A stretch of DNA of 64,000 nucleotides from Chelativorans xinjiangensis (GTDB lineage Bacteria; Pseudomonadota; Alphaproteobacteria; Rhizobiales; Rhizobiaceae). Shown here piece after piece: positions 42,182-50,778 of this stretch. Both the position numbers and the translations under genes were made by a program. The notes beneath the pieces were generated by a model. The model made no database searches and was not told where the DNA came from. It saw nothing but the letters and a program-made list of their open reading frames with translations. Position 1 is the first letter of the stretch, and every line of letters starts with the position of its first letter. The DNA lies in contig NZ_WQNH01000008.1 of NCBI RefSeq assembly GCF_009812055.1, forward strand, positions 1 to 64,000. Direction: 5' to 3'.

Positions 42182-44557
42182 ATGAACCGCTTGACCCGCT
42201 TTGCCGGCGCATGCGCCCGTACGGTTCGCCAAGGAGCCGTTTCCGCGGTCGCCTGCTGCGGCCTGGCACTCGCCGCCATGTTGCCCACCACCGTGGCGGA
42301 CGCCGCGCCCGAGGGCACGCTCGACACCATGTCGATGGACCTGACCGCCGACGGGATTTACGTCGGCGTCTACGTCGATTCCGCCGACGGGGAAAGCTGG
42401 ACCCACATCCGGGATACCGGCATCCAGCTCGCCGGCCCGCTCAAGATCAAGATGAAGCACGGCCTTATCAAGGCTTTCGCCGTCTTTCTGGGCACATGTG
42501 AAGGACACGCCTGCTTCGAGACGTTTGGGACACCGTTCCTCGGATCGGCCATGTTCGACGAGACCAGCCCGAAATCCATCGACGGCACGGTCAGCTTTTC
42601 CTTCCCGTCGGGCCTGTTGGGCGGTTCGAATTCGGGCGGCATCCCGCTGGTGCCCTATGGCAACGAGATCATAGCCCGGTGCAATGCCGGCCTTGAGGAA
42701 GGCAAGAGCCTGCACAACGGCTTCGGCTTCATGCACACCGTTGAGATGACGCTGGGCGCCGACACGAAGATGTGGGACGGCTTCTCGTTCAATTCGTCGG
42801 GCAACGGCTTCGCATTGGGAAGCGAGCCGCTCGTGGATGTCGATTTCAGCCGTACGTTCGACGTCGGTCTTTCCGTAACCTGCAAGGCGGTGCCCGGCGC
42901 CGGCGGACCCGAGGAGATCAGCCAGGACCTGCCGCCGTACCAGGTGGTCGGTGCGGCGCTGCAGGGCGCTCCGAGCGTCCATGAAGGTGCGTGTCCAGTC
43001 GACCTAGACCTCTCCATGGACGTGGAGAGCAACATCCCGGGCCCCTTCGAGGCCAGGATCGAGGCCAAAAGCGGCTGGAAGTCGGAGAAGCTCGCAAGCC
43101 AGACGAGTGAGGCCGGCGAAAACGGAAGCTGGGCGAAGCATTTTACGGCGAGCCTCGCCATTCCCGTGGAGAAGCCGCCGAAGGAACCGTCCGGCGGTGC
43201 CGGCATGGACGCCGCCGCGGGCATCGGCCAGATCGGCACCGTCGAGCCTGCGCCCGACGACACGTTCCCCGGTTCCGGCGGGATACCCGACGGCCCGGGC
43301 GAGGTGCAGACGGGCTACAATCCCGGCAATCTGCATGAAGATTCGTTACGGCTCGTCGCAACCGGTGGCGGCAAGACGGTGATATCGGAGTGGTGGAAAT
43401 ATTCGGTCACCTGCGATCCGCAGGTGGGGCCGTCGGTCGGCGACCTGCCGCAATCGCTCGGCCAGCCGGCCTTCATCGAGCAGGCCTTCCTGACCACCTT
43501 CCCGAAGGCACCGATCGACGGCTCCCAATGCGGCATAACTGTCGTCGGCTGGATCCAGACGAACGTCAAGAACGTCCCCGTCAAGTTCCGCCTCAGGAAC
43601 CACCAGGGCATCACGACCCCCTGGCAGACCATCCTGACGTCCCACGCAAACAACATCGGCAAATTCCTCGAATATCTCGACTTCTCTACCAGCGGCGAGG
43701 GTGTCTGGGTGTCCGAGGAAGGCGGCTGGGCGCTGCCGGGAACCGGAGCGGGCAGCCAGGCCGGACGCAAGACGGGAACGTTGCAGATCGTCATCGAGCA
43801 TCCGGTGACCTTCGAGAGCAATGTCGCCAGCTACGACTTCGCCTGCCAGGATCCGGCGCCGACGGGCCTCGGCAAGGCGCCCACGGTCAACCTCAACCCC
43901 GACGTGGTCGTCCCGTCCGACGATCTTGCCGGCCGCAAGCCGCCCTCGGCGGCTGTCGATATCCGCTGGGTGCAGCGACGCCTCCTCGATCTCGGCTACC
44001 GCGAGGTCGGCGGGATCGATGGCGCCTTCGGCAGGCGCACACGCGCCGCGCTCCTTGCATTCAAGGCAGACAACGGCCTGCCTCCGAAGCCCGAGGTGGA
44101 CGACGAGACGGTGGCGGCGCTGCGCGCGGCCGCGCCGCGCAAGATGCCGGAGAGGCAAGGCGACACCGCGGCACCGAAACGCGCCATTGTCGATCCCGTG
44201 CCGAAGAACGTCGCATGCGCCGGCGGTATCGTACGCAACGGCATGTGCGCTTGTCCGGAAGGCACCCGTGCAGAGGAGGTGCGGACGAACGTCTATCGCT
44301 GCATACGCGAAGTGGCCCGCCCTGAGATCAAGGGTATTGTTGTCCAGCCTCCAGTCAGGAAGCCGGAACCTCGAAGGGTAGCGCCCGAGATCGCCTGTCG
44401 GGGCGGCGTCGTGCGCAACGGGGCCTGCCTCTGCCCGCAGGGTTCCGCGCTCAGGAACGGCGCATGCCGGATCGGCACGGCCGCCCGTGAAGCGCCGCGG
44501 AGGGTTGCACCGCGCGAAGCGCCCCAGCGTGTCGCACCGGCGACGCGCACGCCCTAG
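42182..44557 (+). CDS. Large secreted peptidoglycan-binding protein with Cys-rich repeats
   Basis: The 791-residue protein starts with a signal peptide (about residues 1-40, AACCGLALAAMLPTTVADA type). About 550 residues of beta-rich sequence without a known family follow, with paired cysteines. A PG_binding_1 domain lies at about 591-652 (IRWVQRRLLDLGYREVGGIDGAFGRRTRAALLAFK in pieces). Two copies of a Cys motif, CxGGxVRNGxCxCPxG, come at about 677 and 738, and the tail is Arg/Pro/Ala-rich. It should sit in the periplasm bound to the wall. ATG 42182 has GGAGG nine bases upstream. It is divergent from the AraC-type gene and followed by a perfect hairpin. Confidence 0.75.
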   Translation: MNRLTRFAGACARTVRQGAVSAVACCGLALAAMLPTTVADAAPEGTLDTMSMDLTADGIYVGVYVDSADGESWTHIRDTGIQLAGPLKIKMKHGLIKAFAVFLGTCEGHACFETFGTPFLGSAMFDETSPKSIDGTVSFSFPSGLLGGSNSGGIPLVPYGNEIIARCNAGLEEGKSLHNGFGFMHTVEMTLGADTKMWDGFSFNSSGNGFALGSEPLVDVDFSRTFDVGLSVTCKAVPGAGGPEEISQDLPPYQVVGAALQGAPSVHEGACPVDLDLSMDVESNIPGPFEARIEAKSGWKSEKLASQTSEAGENGSWAKHFTASLAIPVEKPPKEPSGGAGMDAAAGIGQIGTVEPAPDDTFPGSGGIPDGPGEVQTGYNPGNLHEDSLRLVATGGGKTVISEWWKYSVTCDPQVGPSVGDLPQSLGQPAFIEQAFLTTFPKAPIDGSQCGITVVGWIQTNVKNVPVKFRLRNHQGITTPWQTILTSHANNIGKFLEYLDFSTSGEGVWVSEEGGWALPGTGAGSQAGRKTGTLQIVIEHPVTFESNVASYDFACQDPAPTGLGKAPTVNLNPDVVVPSDDLAGRKPPSAAVDIRWVQRRLLDLGYREVGGIDGAFGRRTRAALLAFKADNGLPPKPEVDDETVAALRAAAPRKMPERQGDTAAPKRAIVDPVPKNVACAGGIVRNGMCACPEGTRAEEVRTNVYRCIREVARPEIKGIVVQPPVRKPEPRRVAPEIACRGGVVRNGACLCPQGSALRNGACRIGTAAREAPRRVAPREAPQRVAPATRTP

Positions 44558-44572
44558 GGACGCAACGAATAT

Positions 44573-44598
44573 CCTGCCGAGCAGTGCTGCTCGGCAGG
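44573..44598 (+). terminator. Perfect 12-bp hairpin downstream of the secreted protein
   Basis: CCTGCCGAGCAG and CTGCTCGGCAGG flank a two-base TG loop, beginning 15 bases after the stop codon. No T tract follows, so it may act as a factor-assisted terminator or as a 3' mRNA stabiliser. The family A repeat starts six bases later. Confidence 0.6.
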
Positions 44599-44604
44599 CC
44601 GCTG

Positions 44605-44706
44605 GAGCAATTCCAGAAAAAGTGGAAACCGGTTTTCCGTCCGGGATTGCGACAAGCCAAAGAGTTGGACCGGTTCATCGATTCCGCGAAACGATGAACT
44701 GGTCTA
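44605..44706 (+). repeat. Two-hairpin dispersed repeat (family A), copy 3
   Basis: Stem 1 pairs GCAATTC with GGATTGC (one G-U), stem 2 pairs TGGACC with GGTCTA (one G-U) and TTCATCG with CGATGAA. Its last three bases supply the TAG stop codon of the small minus-strand gene at 44704-44880. Confidence 0.85.
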
Positions 44707-44880
44707 AGCGCCGGCCAGTGTCGCTGCAATCTCAAGCGCACTCACGAAGAGACCTATGAGGGCAAGAGCCATGAGAAAGCCGGCCACCCCCTCCCTGGAA
44801 AGCCGCCCTTGGGCAAGCGCTTCCGCGGTGCGCCGACCCGCGGCCTCCATCGCGCATTGCATGAGAAAGAACAGTTCCAC
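44704..44880 (-). CDS. Small membrane protein (58 aa), unknown
   Basis: GTG 44880 is preceded by a perfect AGGAGG with five-base spacing. The product has an amphipathic N-terminal half (ELFFLMQCAMEAAGRRTAEAL) and one transmembrane helix near 34-55 (AGFLMALALIGLFVSALEIA). The stop codon lies inside repeat copy 3. I recognise no family. The ribosome-binding site and the topology make it credible. Confidence 0.6.
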   Translation of the reverse strand: MELFFLMQCAMEAAGRRTAEALAQGRLSREGVAGFLMALALIGLFVSALEIAATLAGA

Positions 44881-45090
44881 GGGAACCTCCTGTTTTGCCT
44901 CCGCCAACCGGCCGAAGGACGAAGCGGGCGGAGGATCCCGACATTTTCGCAGGCGCATTATTCCGATTGGCTTTGACGAGCGATCCGGGTACGGAACCGA
45001 TGTTCGCGGACGCCGGCGCCGCGTCATTGCCCGGGGCTTCCATCCTCGCGCCGCTTCACATCGACCCGCCGCTCGCCTAGTTTGGGACCC

Positions 45091-46128
45091 ATGGCACAGA
45101 AGAAAGCGCATGAAGTCGACGGCTGGCTGGCCCGACCCGACCGCGACATACCGGTGGTCCTGATCTACGGGCCGGACCGCGGGCTGGTGTCGGAACGGGC
45201 GCGGGTGTTCGCCCGGAAAACCGGCCTGCCCCTCGACGACCCCTTCACCGTCGTCAGGATCGACGCCGCCGACGCGGATCAGCAGGGACGCCTACTCGAC
45301 GAGGCGCGCACCGTTCCGATGTTCGCCGAGCGCCGCCTCGTATGGGTGCGCGGCGCTGCCGGCCACAGCGCGCTCGCCGCCGATGTGGCAGCGCTCATTG
45401 CCGACCCGCCGGCAGACAGCGTGGTGCTGATCGAAGCCGGCGACCTGAAAAAGAGCGCCGCGCTGCGCACTGCCGTTGAGCGTGGCCCTACGGCCATGGC
45501 GCTGCCCTGCTACGCCGACGACGGCCGCGGCATCGACACCGTGATCGACGAGGTTCTTGCCGCCGGCGGCCTGTCGATCGCGCTCGACGCGCGGCAGCTT
45601 CTGAAGGCCAATCTGGGCGGCGATCGGCTCGCCTCGCGCGGCGAACTGGAGAAGCTGGCGCTTTACTGTGCCGGTGCCGGCGAGGTTTCAGCCGAAGATG
45701 TGCTTGCGGTGATCGGCGATGTCTCCCGCCTCTCCGCCGACGATGCGGTGGATGCCGTGCTCTGCGGCAACATCGCCGCGTTCGACACGCTCTTTACGCG
45801 CCATCTCGCCAGCGGCAGCCCGCCCTTCCTGGTTCTTTCCGCCGCCCTGCGCCAAGTACAGGCACTGCAGCTGATGCGCGAGCAGGTGGATCGCCAGAGC
45901 AAGACACCGGCCGCCGCCGTCGCATCCGCCCGGCCGCCTGTTTTCTTCACCCGGCGGCGCGCGGTCGAGCAGGCCCTGCAGCGCTGGAACCAGGCTATGC
46001 TGCAGGCTGCAGCAAACCGCCTGCACGGCGCCATCTTGAAGTCCCGCCAGCATCCGGCCGTAGCCGAGCCGCTCAGCCGCCAAGCGCTTCTGGCGCTTGC
46101 CATCGAAGGCGCCCGAGCTGCACGATAG
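45091..46128 (+). CDS. holA: DNA polymerase III delta subunit
   Basis: HolA is the clamp-loader subunit that opens the beta clamp. The 345 residues show the family pattern PVVLIYGPDRGLVSERARVFA, LLDEARTVPMFAERRLVWVRGA, ALPCYADDGRGIDTVIDEVLA and NLGGDRLASRGELEKLALYC. ATG 45091 is used; two in-frame codons upstream are not conserved. It converges on parB. In related genomes leuS and lptE precede holA on the same strand; neither is present here. Confidence 0.95.
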   Translation: MAQKKAHEVDGWLARPDRDIPVVLIYGPDRGLVSERARVFARKTGLPLDDPFTVVRIDAADADQQGRLLDEARTVPMFAERRLVWVRGAAGHSALAADVAALIADPPADSVVLIEAGDLKKSAALRTAVERGPTAMALPCYADDGRGIDTVIDEVLAAGGLSIALDARQLLKANLGGDRLASRGELEKLALYCAGAGEVSAEDVLAVIGDVSRLSADDAVDAVLCGNIAAFDTLFTRHLASGSPPFLVLSAALRQVQALQLMREQVDRQSKTPAAAVASARPPVFFTRRRAVEQALQRWNQAMLQAAANRLHGAILKSRQHPAVAEPLSRQALLALAIEGARAAR

Positions 46129-46189
46129 ATGTAAATTTGCCGGCTAATATCTTGCTCAGAGGCGCGGCCATTCCCACTAACACCCAGCG

Positions 46190-47059
46190 CTAGCGCTGCA
46201 ATAGCCGGCAAAGCTCGTCGAGCTGCTCCAGCGTGCGGTAGGCAATGCGCAGCTCGCCGCCCTTATCCTTGTGGTTGATCGTCACCTTCATGCCGATATG
46301 GTCGCTCAGCAGCTTTTCCAGCGACAGCGTATCGGCGTCCTTCTCCTTGCGCGTAGCGCCACCCGATGCCGGCTCGACATCTGGCGCAGCGGCGAGCGCC
46401 TCCGCCTGGCGCACGGAGAGCCCCTGCTCGACGATACGCCTGGCAAGGCTCGCCGGGTCCGCGGCGGTGACCAGCGTGCGCGCGTGGCCGGCCGTCAGCG
46501 AGCCATCGACGATGAGATCGCTCACGGCGGACGGCAGTTTGAGCAGCCGCAGCGTGTTGGCCACGTGGCTGCGGCTTTTGCCGATAACCTGGCCGAGATC
46601 GGCCTGCGTGTAGCTGTGCTCGTCCATGAGCTGCTGGTAGCCCCGCGCCTCCTCGATCGGGTTGAGGTCGGAGCGCTGCACGTTCTCGATGATGGCGAGT
46701 TCTAGCGCGACCTTGTCGTCCACGTCGCGGACGATGACGGGGACCTCCGTCAGGCCGGCCCGCTGAGCGGCGCGCCAGCGACGCTCGCCAGCGATGATCT
46801 CGAAGCGGCCGTCCGCCGCCGCGGGCCGCACCACCACCGGCTGCACGATGCCGTGCTCGCGGATCGACTGGGCAAGATCGCCGAGTTCGTCCTCTGCAAA
46901 GCTGCGCCGCGGGTTGCGCGGGTTGGGCGAGATGAACTCGATCGGTGCCACCCGGTCGGCGCGCACCGCCTCCTGCTCGCTCGCTGAAGGGTTGTCCATT
47001 TCGCCGATCAGAGCGGCCAGGCCGCGGCCGAGACGTTTACGCGAGGCATCTTCGTTCAT
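46190..47059 (-). CDS. parB: Chromosome-partitioning protein ParB
   Basis: ParB is the parS-binding CTPase clamp. The 289 residues start with RLGRGLAALIGEM (the ParA-interacting segment), carry the arginine patch AGERRWRAAQRAG of the CTP-binding fold, the ENVQRSDLNPIEEARGYQQL stretch, the helix-turn-helix YTQADLGQVIGKSRSHVANTLRLL, and a C-terminal dimer domain. It lies 36 bases downstream of parA. Four parS-like sites are found 1.4-3.7 kb upstream. Confidence 0.97.
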   Translation of the reverse strand: MNEDASRKRLGRGLAALIGEMDNPSASEQEAVRADRVAPIEFISPNPRNPRRSFAEDELGDLAQSIREHGIVQPVVVRPAAADGRFEIIAGERRWRAAQRAGLTEVPVIVRDVDDKVALELAIIENVQRSDLNPIEEARGYQQLMDEHSYTQADLGQVIGKSRSHVANTLRLLKLPSAVSDLIVDGSLTAGHARTLVTAADPASLARRIVEQGLSVRQAEALAAAPDVEPASGGATRKEKDADTLSLEKLLSDHIGMKVTINHKDKGGELRIAYRTLEQLDELCRLLQR

Positions 47060-47095
47060 GTCGGTTCCACACTCTGGAGACTATGCGAAAAAAAC

Positions 47096-47890
47096 TCATG
47101 CCGCCCGCAGGCGCCGCTCGCGCCGGATCACCTCGGAGGCCAGTTGCAGATAGGCCTGGCTACCGGAGCATTTCAGGTCGTAAAGGATCGCCGGCTTGCC
47201 GTAGGAAGGCGCTTCGGACACGCGCACATTGCGCGGGATCACCGTCTCGTAGACCGTGTCGCCCATATGGGCGCGCACGTCCTCGACCACCTGGTTGGCC
47301 AGGTTGTTACGCCGGTCGAACATGGTCAGCACGATACCCTGTATGGTTAAGCGCGGGTTAATGGAAGTGCGGATCTGCTCCACCGTCTCGAGCAGCTGGC
47401 TCAAGCCCTCGAGCGCGAAAAACTCGCATTGCAGCGGCACGAGCACCGAATCGGCCGCCGCCATGGCGTTCAGCGTCAGGAGGTTGAGCGAGGGCGGACA
47501 ATCGATCAGCACGTAGGAGTAGGGCACGCCGCCCGGCGCCTCCCGCAACGCCCGGCGCAGCTTCAGGACCCGGTCCGGCGCTTCCGCGATCTCCATCTCG
47601 ATGCCGAGCAGATCGAGCGTCGAGGGAATGATGGCAAGACCCGGAACCGCCGTATCCATCGCCGCCCCACGGACATTTGCGGCGCCAGTCAGGACGTCAT
47701 AGGACGAGACCATGCGCGCCTGCCGGTCGATGCCGAGGCCGGTGCTGGCGTTGCCCTGCGGGTCGATGTCGACGATCAACACCCGCTCGCCGATGGCCGC
47801 GAGCGCGGTGGCCAGGTTTATGGCCGTGGTCGTCTTGCCGACGCCGCCTTTCTGATTTGCCACTGTAATGATGCGCGATGGCGTGCTCAT
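47096..47890 (-). CDS. parA: Chromosome-partitioning ATPase ParA
   Basis: This 264-residue Walker-type partition ATPase has the deviant Walker A KGGVGKTT at 14-21, IDCPPSLNLLTLNAM and the RNVRVSEAPSYGKPAI motif of chromosomal ParA/Soj. Two starts are possible. ATG 47890 (MSTPSRIITVANQKGG) has GCAGGGG upstream and fits the family length; ATG 47920 adds ten residues and overlaps the rsmG stop by four bases (ATGA). parB follows. Confidence 0.96.
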   Translation of the reverse strand: MSTPSRIITVANQKGGVGKTTTAINLATALAAIGERVLIVDIDPQGNASTGLGIDRQARMVSSYDVLTGAANVRGAAMDTAVPGLAIIPSTLDLLGIEMEIAEAPDRVLKLRRALREAPGGVPYSYVLIDCPPSLNLLTLNAMAAADSVLVPLQCEFFALEGLSQLLETVEQIRTSINPRLTIQGIVLTMFDRRNNLANQVVEDVRAHMGDTVYETVIPRNVRVSEAPSYGKPAILYDLKCSGSQAYLQLASEVIRRERRLRAA

Positions 47891-47919
47891 GGGCCCCTGC
47901 AGCCAATATTCATCCAACA

Positions 47920-48567
47920 TCACCGTCGCCGGCGGTGCGAGAGGCGGCGGAGATCGCGGATCTCCAGAATCACGCCGTCGCCGATCGACTCGCTGTGTTC
48001 TACCAGATCGAATTGCCAAGCGTCACCGCTTTCTTCCACTTCCCGCCGGTAATCCCGGCCTTTATGAAAGAGAGCCCTTGCGCCTTTGGCAAGCCATGGT
48101 TCGGCAAGCTCCAGCAGGCGGCTCAATGGCGCCAACGCCCGCGCCGTGACGATTTCCGGCGCTGGAACCGCCGTGTAGCAGTCCTCAATTCGCCGTGCAT
48201 GCACCGTGGCGGGGGCATCGAGACCTGCCAGCGTCGTCTGCAGGAACGCCGCCTTCTTCCGATTGCTTTCCACCAGATCGATATGCGCTTCGGCGCGCTC
48301 GATCAGCAAAACGGCAATCACCCCGCCGGGAAAGCCACCGCCGGAACCGAGGTCCAGCCATCGCTTGGCCTCCGGGGCCAAGCGAACGAGCTGCGCGCTG
48401 TCGAGAATGTGCCGCTCCCACAGATGCGGAAGCGTGGAAGGAGCGGCGAGATTGATGCGTGCCGCCCAGCGTCGGAACGCGGTCTCAAAGGCCTCCAAAC
48501 GCACAAATGTTTCACGTGAAACCGGCCCGGCGACTGCCTGCAGCGCCGCAAAGCGCCCCTCCGTCAC
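47920..48567 (-). CDS. rsmG: 16S rRNA (guanine-527-N7) methyltransferase
   Basis: RsmG (GidB) methylates G527 of 16S rRNA. The 215 residues have [19 protein letters not shown] (SAM motif) and [14 protein letters not shown], as in the family. Its start overlaps the mnmG stop (ATGA). A parS-like site lies inside the 5' part of the coding sequence, at the codons for PVSRETF, a peptide shared by many alphaproteobacterial RsmG proteins because of that site. Confidence 0.95.
   Translation of the reverse strand: MTEGRFAALQAVAGPVSRETFVRLEAFETAFRRWAARINLAAPSTLPHLWERHILDSAQLVRLAPEAKRWLDLGSGGGFPGGVIAVLLIERAEAHIDLVESNRKKAAFLQTTLAGLDAPATVHARRIEDCYTAVPAPEIVTARALAPLSRLLELAEPWLAKGARALFHKGRDYRREVEESGDAWQFDLVEHSESIGDGVILEIRDLRRLSHRRRR
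48508..48523. other. parS centromere site 1
   Basis: TGTTTCACGTGAAACC matches the parS consensus TGTTTCACGTGAAACA at 15 of 16 positions. It lies within rsmG, 0.6 kb from parA. Confidence 0.92.
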
Positions 48568-50429
48568 GCAGCGCCCCGCGCTTCGCCCTGGCGCAGCGCC
48601 ATCAGGATCAGCGCAAGGGCGGCCGGCGTCATCCCGTCGATCCGCTGCGCCTCGGCCAGCGTGCGCGGCTTCAGCCGCCGCAGCTTGTCCTTCAGCTCAT
48701 TGGAAAGGCCCGGCACCGAACTGAAATCCGCATCCGAGGGAATGGCCTTGCTCTCGTCTTGCCGGAGCCGATCAGCATCCGCTGCCTGGCGCTCCAGATA
48801 GACCGCGTAGCGCGCTTCGGTTTCCAGTCGCTCGGCCGTCTTCGGTGGTATATCACCCAGTTCCGGCCAAATCTGCGTCAGCCGCGCAAGCGTCACATCG
48901 GGATATGACAATAAGTCGTAAGCGCTGCGACGAATCCCGTCATGGTTGAGCGCGATGCCATGGCGCGTCGCCTCATTCGGCGTCATGTCACGCGCCTGGG
49001 CGAGGGCGCGCGCCTCGGCCAGCGCCTTTTCCACCTGCGTGAAACGCGCCCGCCGCTCCGCCGAGGCAACGCCCCACTCCATCGCCAGGGGCGTCAACCG
49101 TGTGTCGGCATTATCCGCCCGCAGCGACAGACGAAACTCGGCACGCGAGGTAAACATGCGATAGGGCTCGCTCACGCCCCGTGTCACCAGGTCGTCCACC
49201 ATCACGCCGATATAGGCATCGGCCCGGCTAAAGGCGACGGATGCAGCCCCCGAGGCCACCCGCGCCGCGTTAAGCCCGGCGAGCATGCCCTGCGCGGCCG
49301 CCTCCTCGTAGCCGGTCGTGCCATTGATTTGTCCGGCCAGGAAAAGGCCAGAGACGCGCCGGGTCTCCAATGAAGGCTCCAGCTCGCGCGGGTCGACATG
49401 GTCATATTCAATGGCATAACCCGGCTGCAGCACGCGCGCCCTAGCAAGCCCGGGAATGGTCTTCAAAAAGGCATGCTGCACCTCCTCGGGAAGCGAAGTG
49501 GAGATACCGTTCGGATAGACCGTGTCGTCGTCCAGCCCCTCGGGCTCCAGGAAAATCTGGTGGCCGTCGCGCTCGCCGAACTTGACAATCTTGTCCTCGA
49601 TCGACGGGCAGTAGCGCGGCCCTACGCCTTCGATCGCGCCGGAATACATGGCGGAGCGCGTGATGTTCTCCTGAATGATCGCATGCGTCTCCGCCGTGGT
49701 GCGTGTGATGCTGCAGGCGATCTGCGGGTTGACGATCCGATCCGTAAGCAGGGAGAACGGCGTCGGCTCATCGTCCGCTTCCTGCCGACCTAGCCCTCTC
49801 CAGTCGATGGTGCGCCCATCGAGCCGCGGCGGCGTGCCCGTCTTCAGTCGCCCGAGCGCGAAGCCCGCTTGCTCCATGGAGGCCGAAAGCCGCTTCACTG
49901 CCGGTTCGTTCACCCGCCCAGCGGGAATCGTCTTCTCGCCGATATGAATGAGCCCGCGCAGAAACGTGCCCGTCGTCAGCACCACTGCACCGCAATCGAT
50001 CCGGCGCTCATCGGAAACGACCACATGGCTGATCCGACCGTTCTCGATGCCCAACGCATGAGCTTCCGCCTCCACCACGTGAAGGCTTTCCTGTTCGGCG
50101 ATCGCCGCCTGCATGGCCTCGCGATAGAGCCGCCGGTCCGCCTGGGTCCGTGGGCCCCGCACCGCCGGCCCCTTGCGTCGGTTCAAGAGGCGAAACTGGA
50201 TGCCCGCCGCGTCCGCCACGCGGCCCATCAGCCCGTCCAGCGCGTCCACCTCGCGCACGAGCTGGCCCTTGCCGATCCCGCCGATGGCGGGGTTGCAGGA
50301 CATCACGCCGATCGTGTCCTGCCGCAGCGTCACGAGCGCCGTCCTCGCACCCATGCGCGCGGACGCCGCGGCCGCCTCGCACCCCGCATGGCCGCCGCCG
50401 ATCACCACGACATCGAAAAACTCGCCCAT
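48564..50429 (-). CDS. mnmG: tRNA uridine-34 carboxymethylaminomethyl modification enzyme, FAD subunit
   Basis: MnmG (GidA) with MnmE adds the cmnm5 group to U34 of certain tRNAs. The 621 residues start [21 protein letters not shown] (FAD Rossmann motif) and include [23 protein letters not shown] with the catalytic cysteine, and [23 protein letters not shown] 50429 starts the conserved part; the frame is open 17 codons upstream. rsmG follows with an ATGA overlap. A parS site lies in its 5' flank. Confidence 0.97.
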   Translation of the reverse strand: MGEFFDVVVIGGGHAGCEAAAASARMGARTALVTLRQDTIGVMSCNPAIGGIGKGQLVREVDALDGLMGRVADAAGIQFRLLNRRKGPAVRGPRTQADRRLYREAMQAAIAEQESLHVVEAEAHALGIENGRISHVVVSDERRIDCGAVVLTTGTFLRGLIHIGEKTIPAGRVNEPAVKRLSASMEQAGFALGRLKTGTPPRLDGRTIDWRGLGRQEADDEPTPFSLLTDRIVNPQIACSITRTTAETHAIIQENITRSAMYSGAIEGVGPRYCPSIEDKIVKFGERDGHQIFLEPEGLDDDTVYPNGISTSLPEEVQHAFLKTIPGLARARVLQPGYAIEYDHVDPRELEPSLETRRVSGLFLAGQINGTTGYEEAAAQGMLAGLNAARVASGAASVAFSRADAYIGVMVDDLVTRGVSEPYRMFTSRAEFRLSLRADNADTRLTPLAMEWGVASAERRARFTQVEKALAEARALAQARDMTPNEATRHGIALNHDGIRRSAYDLLSYPDVTLARLTQIWPELGDIPPKTAERLETEARYAVYLERQAADADRLRQDESKAIPSDADFSSVPGLSNELKDKLRRLKPRTLAEAQRIDGMTPAALALILMALRQGEARGAA

Positions 50430-50498
50430 AACCGCTCCTTCTCGCCGGCCCCAGATGCGCGCATCGGGTCCGTCAGTCAAGCCCGTCGGGAAGGCAAG

Positions 50499-50514
50499 TG
50501 TTTCACGTGAAACG
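50499..50514. other. parS centromere site 2
   Basis: TGTTTCACGTGAAACG, 15 of 16 matches to the parS consensus, in the mnmG upstream region. Confidence 0.92.
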
Positions 50515-50561
50515 GTATGGCCGCCCCATTTCCCGCTTACTCATCCCTGACGGCTCGATTG

Positions 50562-50686
50562 CATGGGTCCTCGGTCAAGCCGGAGAATGACGAAGCGGGG
50601 AGGCCGCCGCAATTCTCCAACGTGGGCGATCGGCGCAAACGCCCCTGCGGTCGTCATCCTCGAGCTTGACCCGAGGACCCATGCCA
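50562..50686. repeat. Inverted pair of family D repeat arms
   Basis: GCATGGGTCCTCGGTCAAGC (50562 onward) is the near reverse complement of GCTTGACCCGAGGACCCATG (ending near 50685), with about 60 bp between. The element sits in the 346-bp spacer between mnmE and mnmG, which otherwise holds three parS sites. The pair could extrude as a cruciform or fold as a long hairpin. Confidence 0.7.
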
Positions 50687-50726
50687 GAACATCGATACAC
50701 CGCCAGCGGCCAATCATCACCGCCAA

Positions 50727-50742
50727 TGTTTCACGTGAATCA
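50727..50742. other. parS centromere site 3
   Basis: TGTTTCACGTGAATCA, 15 of 16 matches (A to T at position 14). Identical to site 4 and 36 bp from it. Confidence 0.85.
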
Positions 50743-50762
50743 CGCCGCTCCTCTCACACCCA

Positions 50763-50778
50763 TGTTTCACGTGAATCA
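50763..50778. other. parS centromere site 4
   Basis: TGTTTCACGTGAATCA, same variant as site 3. Its last three bases form the stop codon of mnmE on the minus strand. Confidence 0.85.

Noticed and set aside
44895-45080. A plus-strand frame before holA ending in a plausible peptide (DIFAGALFRLALTSDPGTEP).
   Set aside because: It has no good start signal and no known family. It might be a remnant of a displaced gene, but this cannot be supported.
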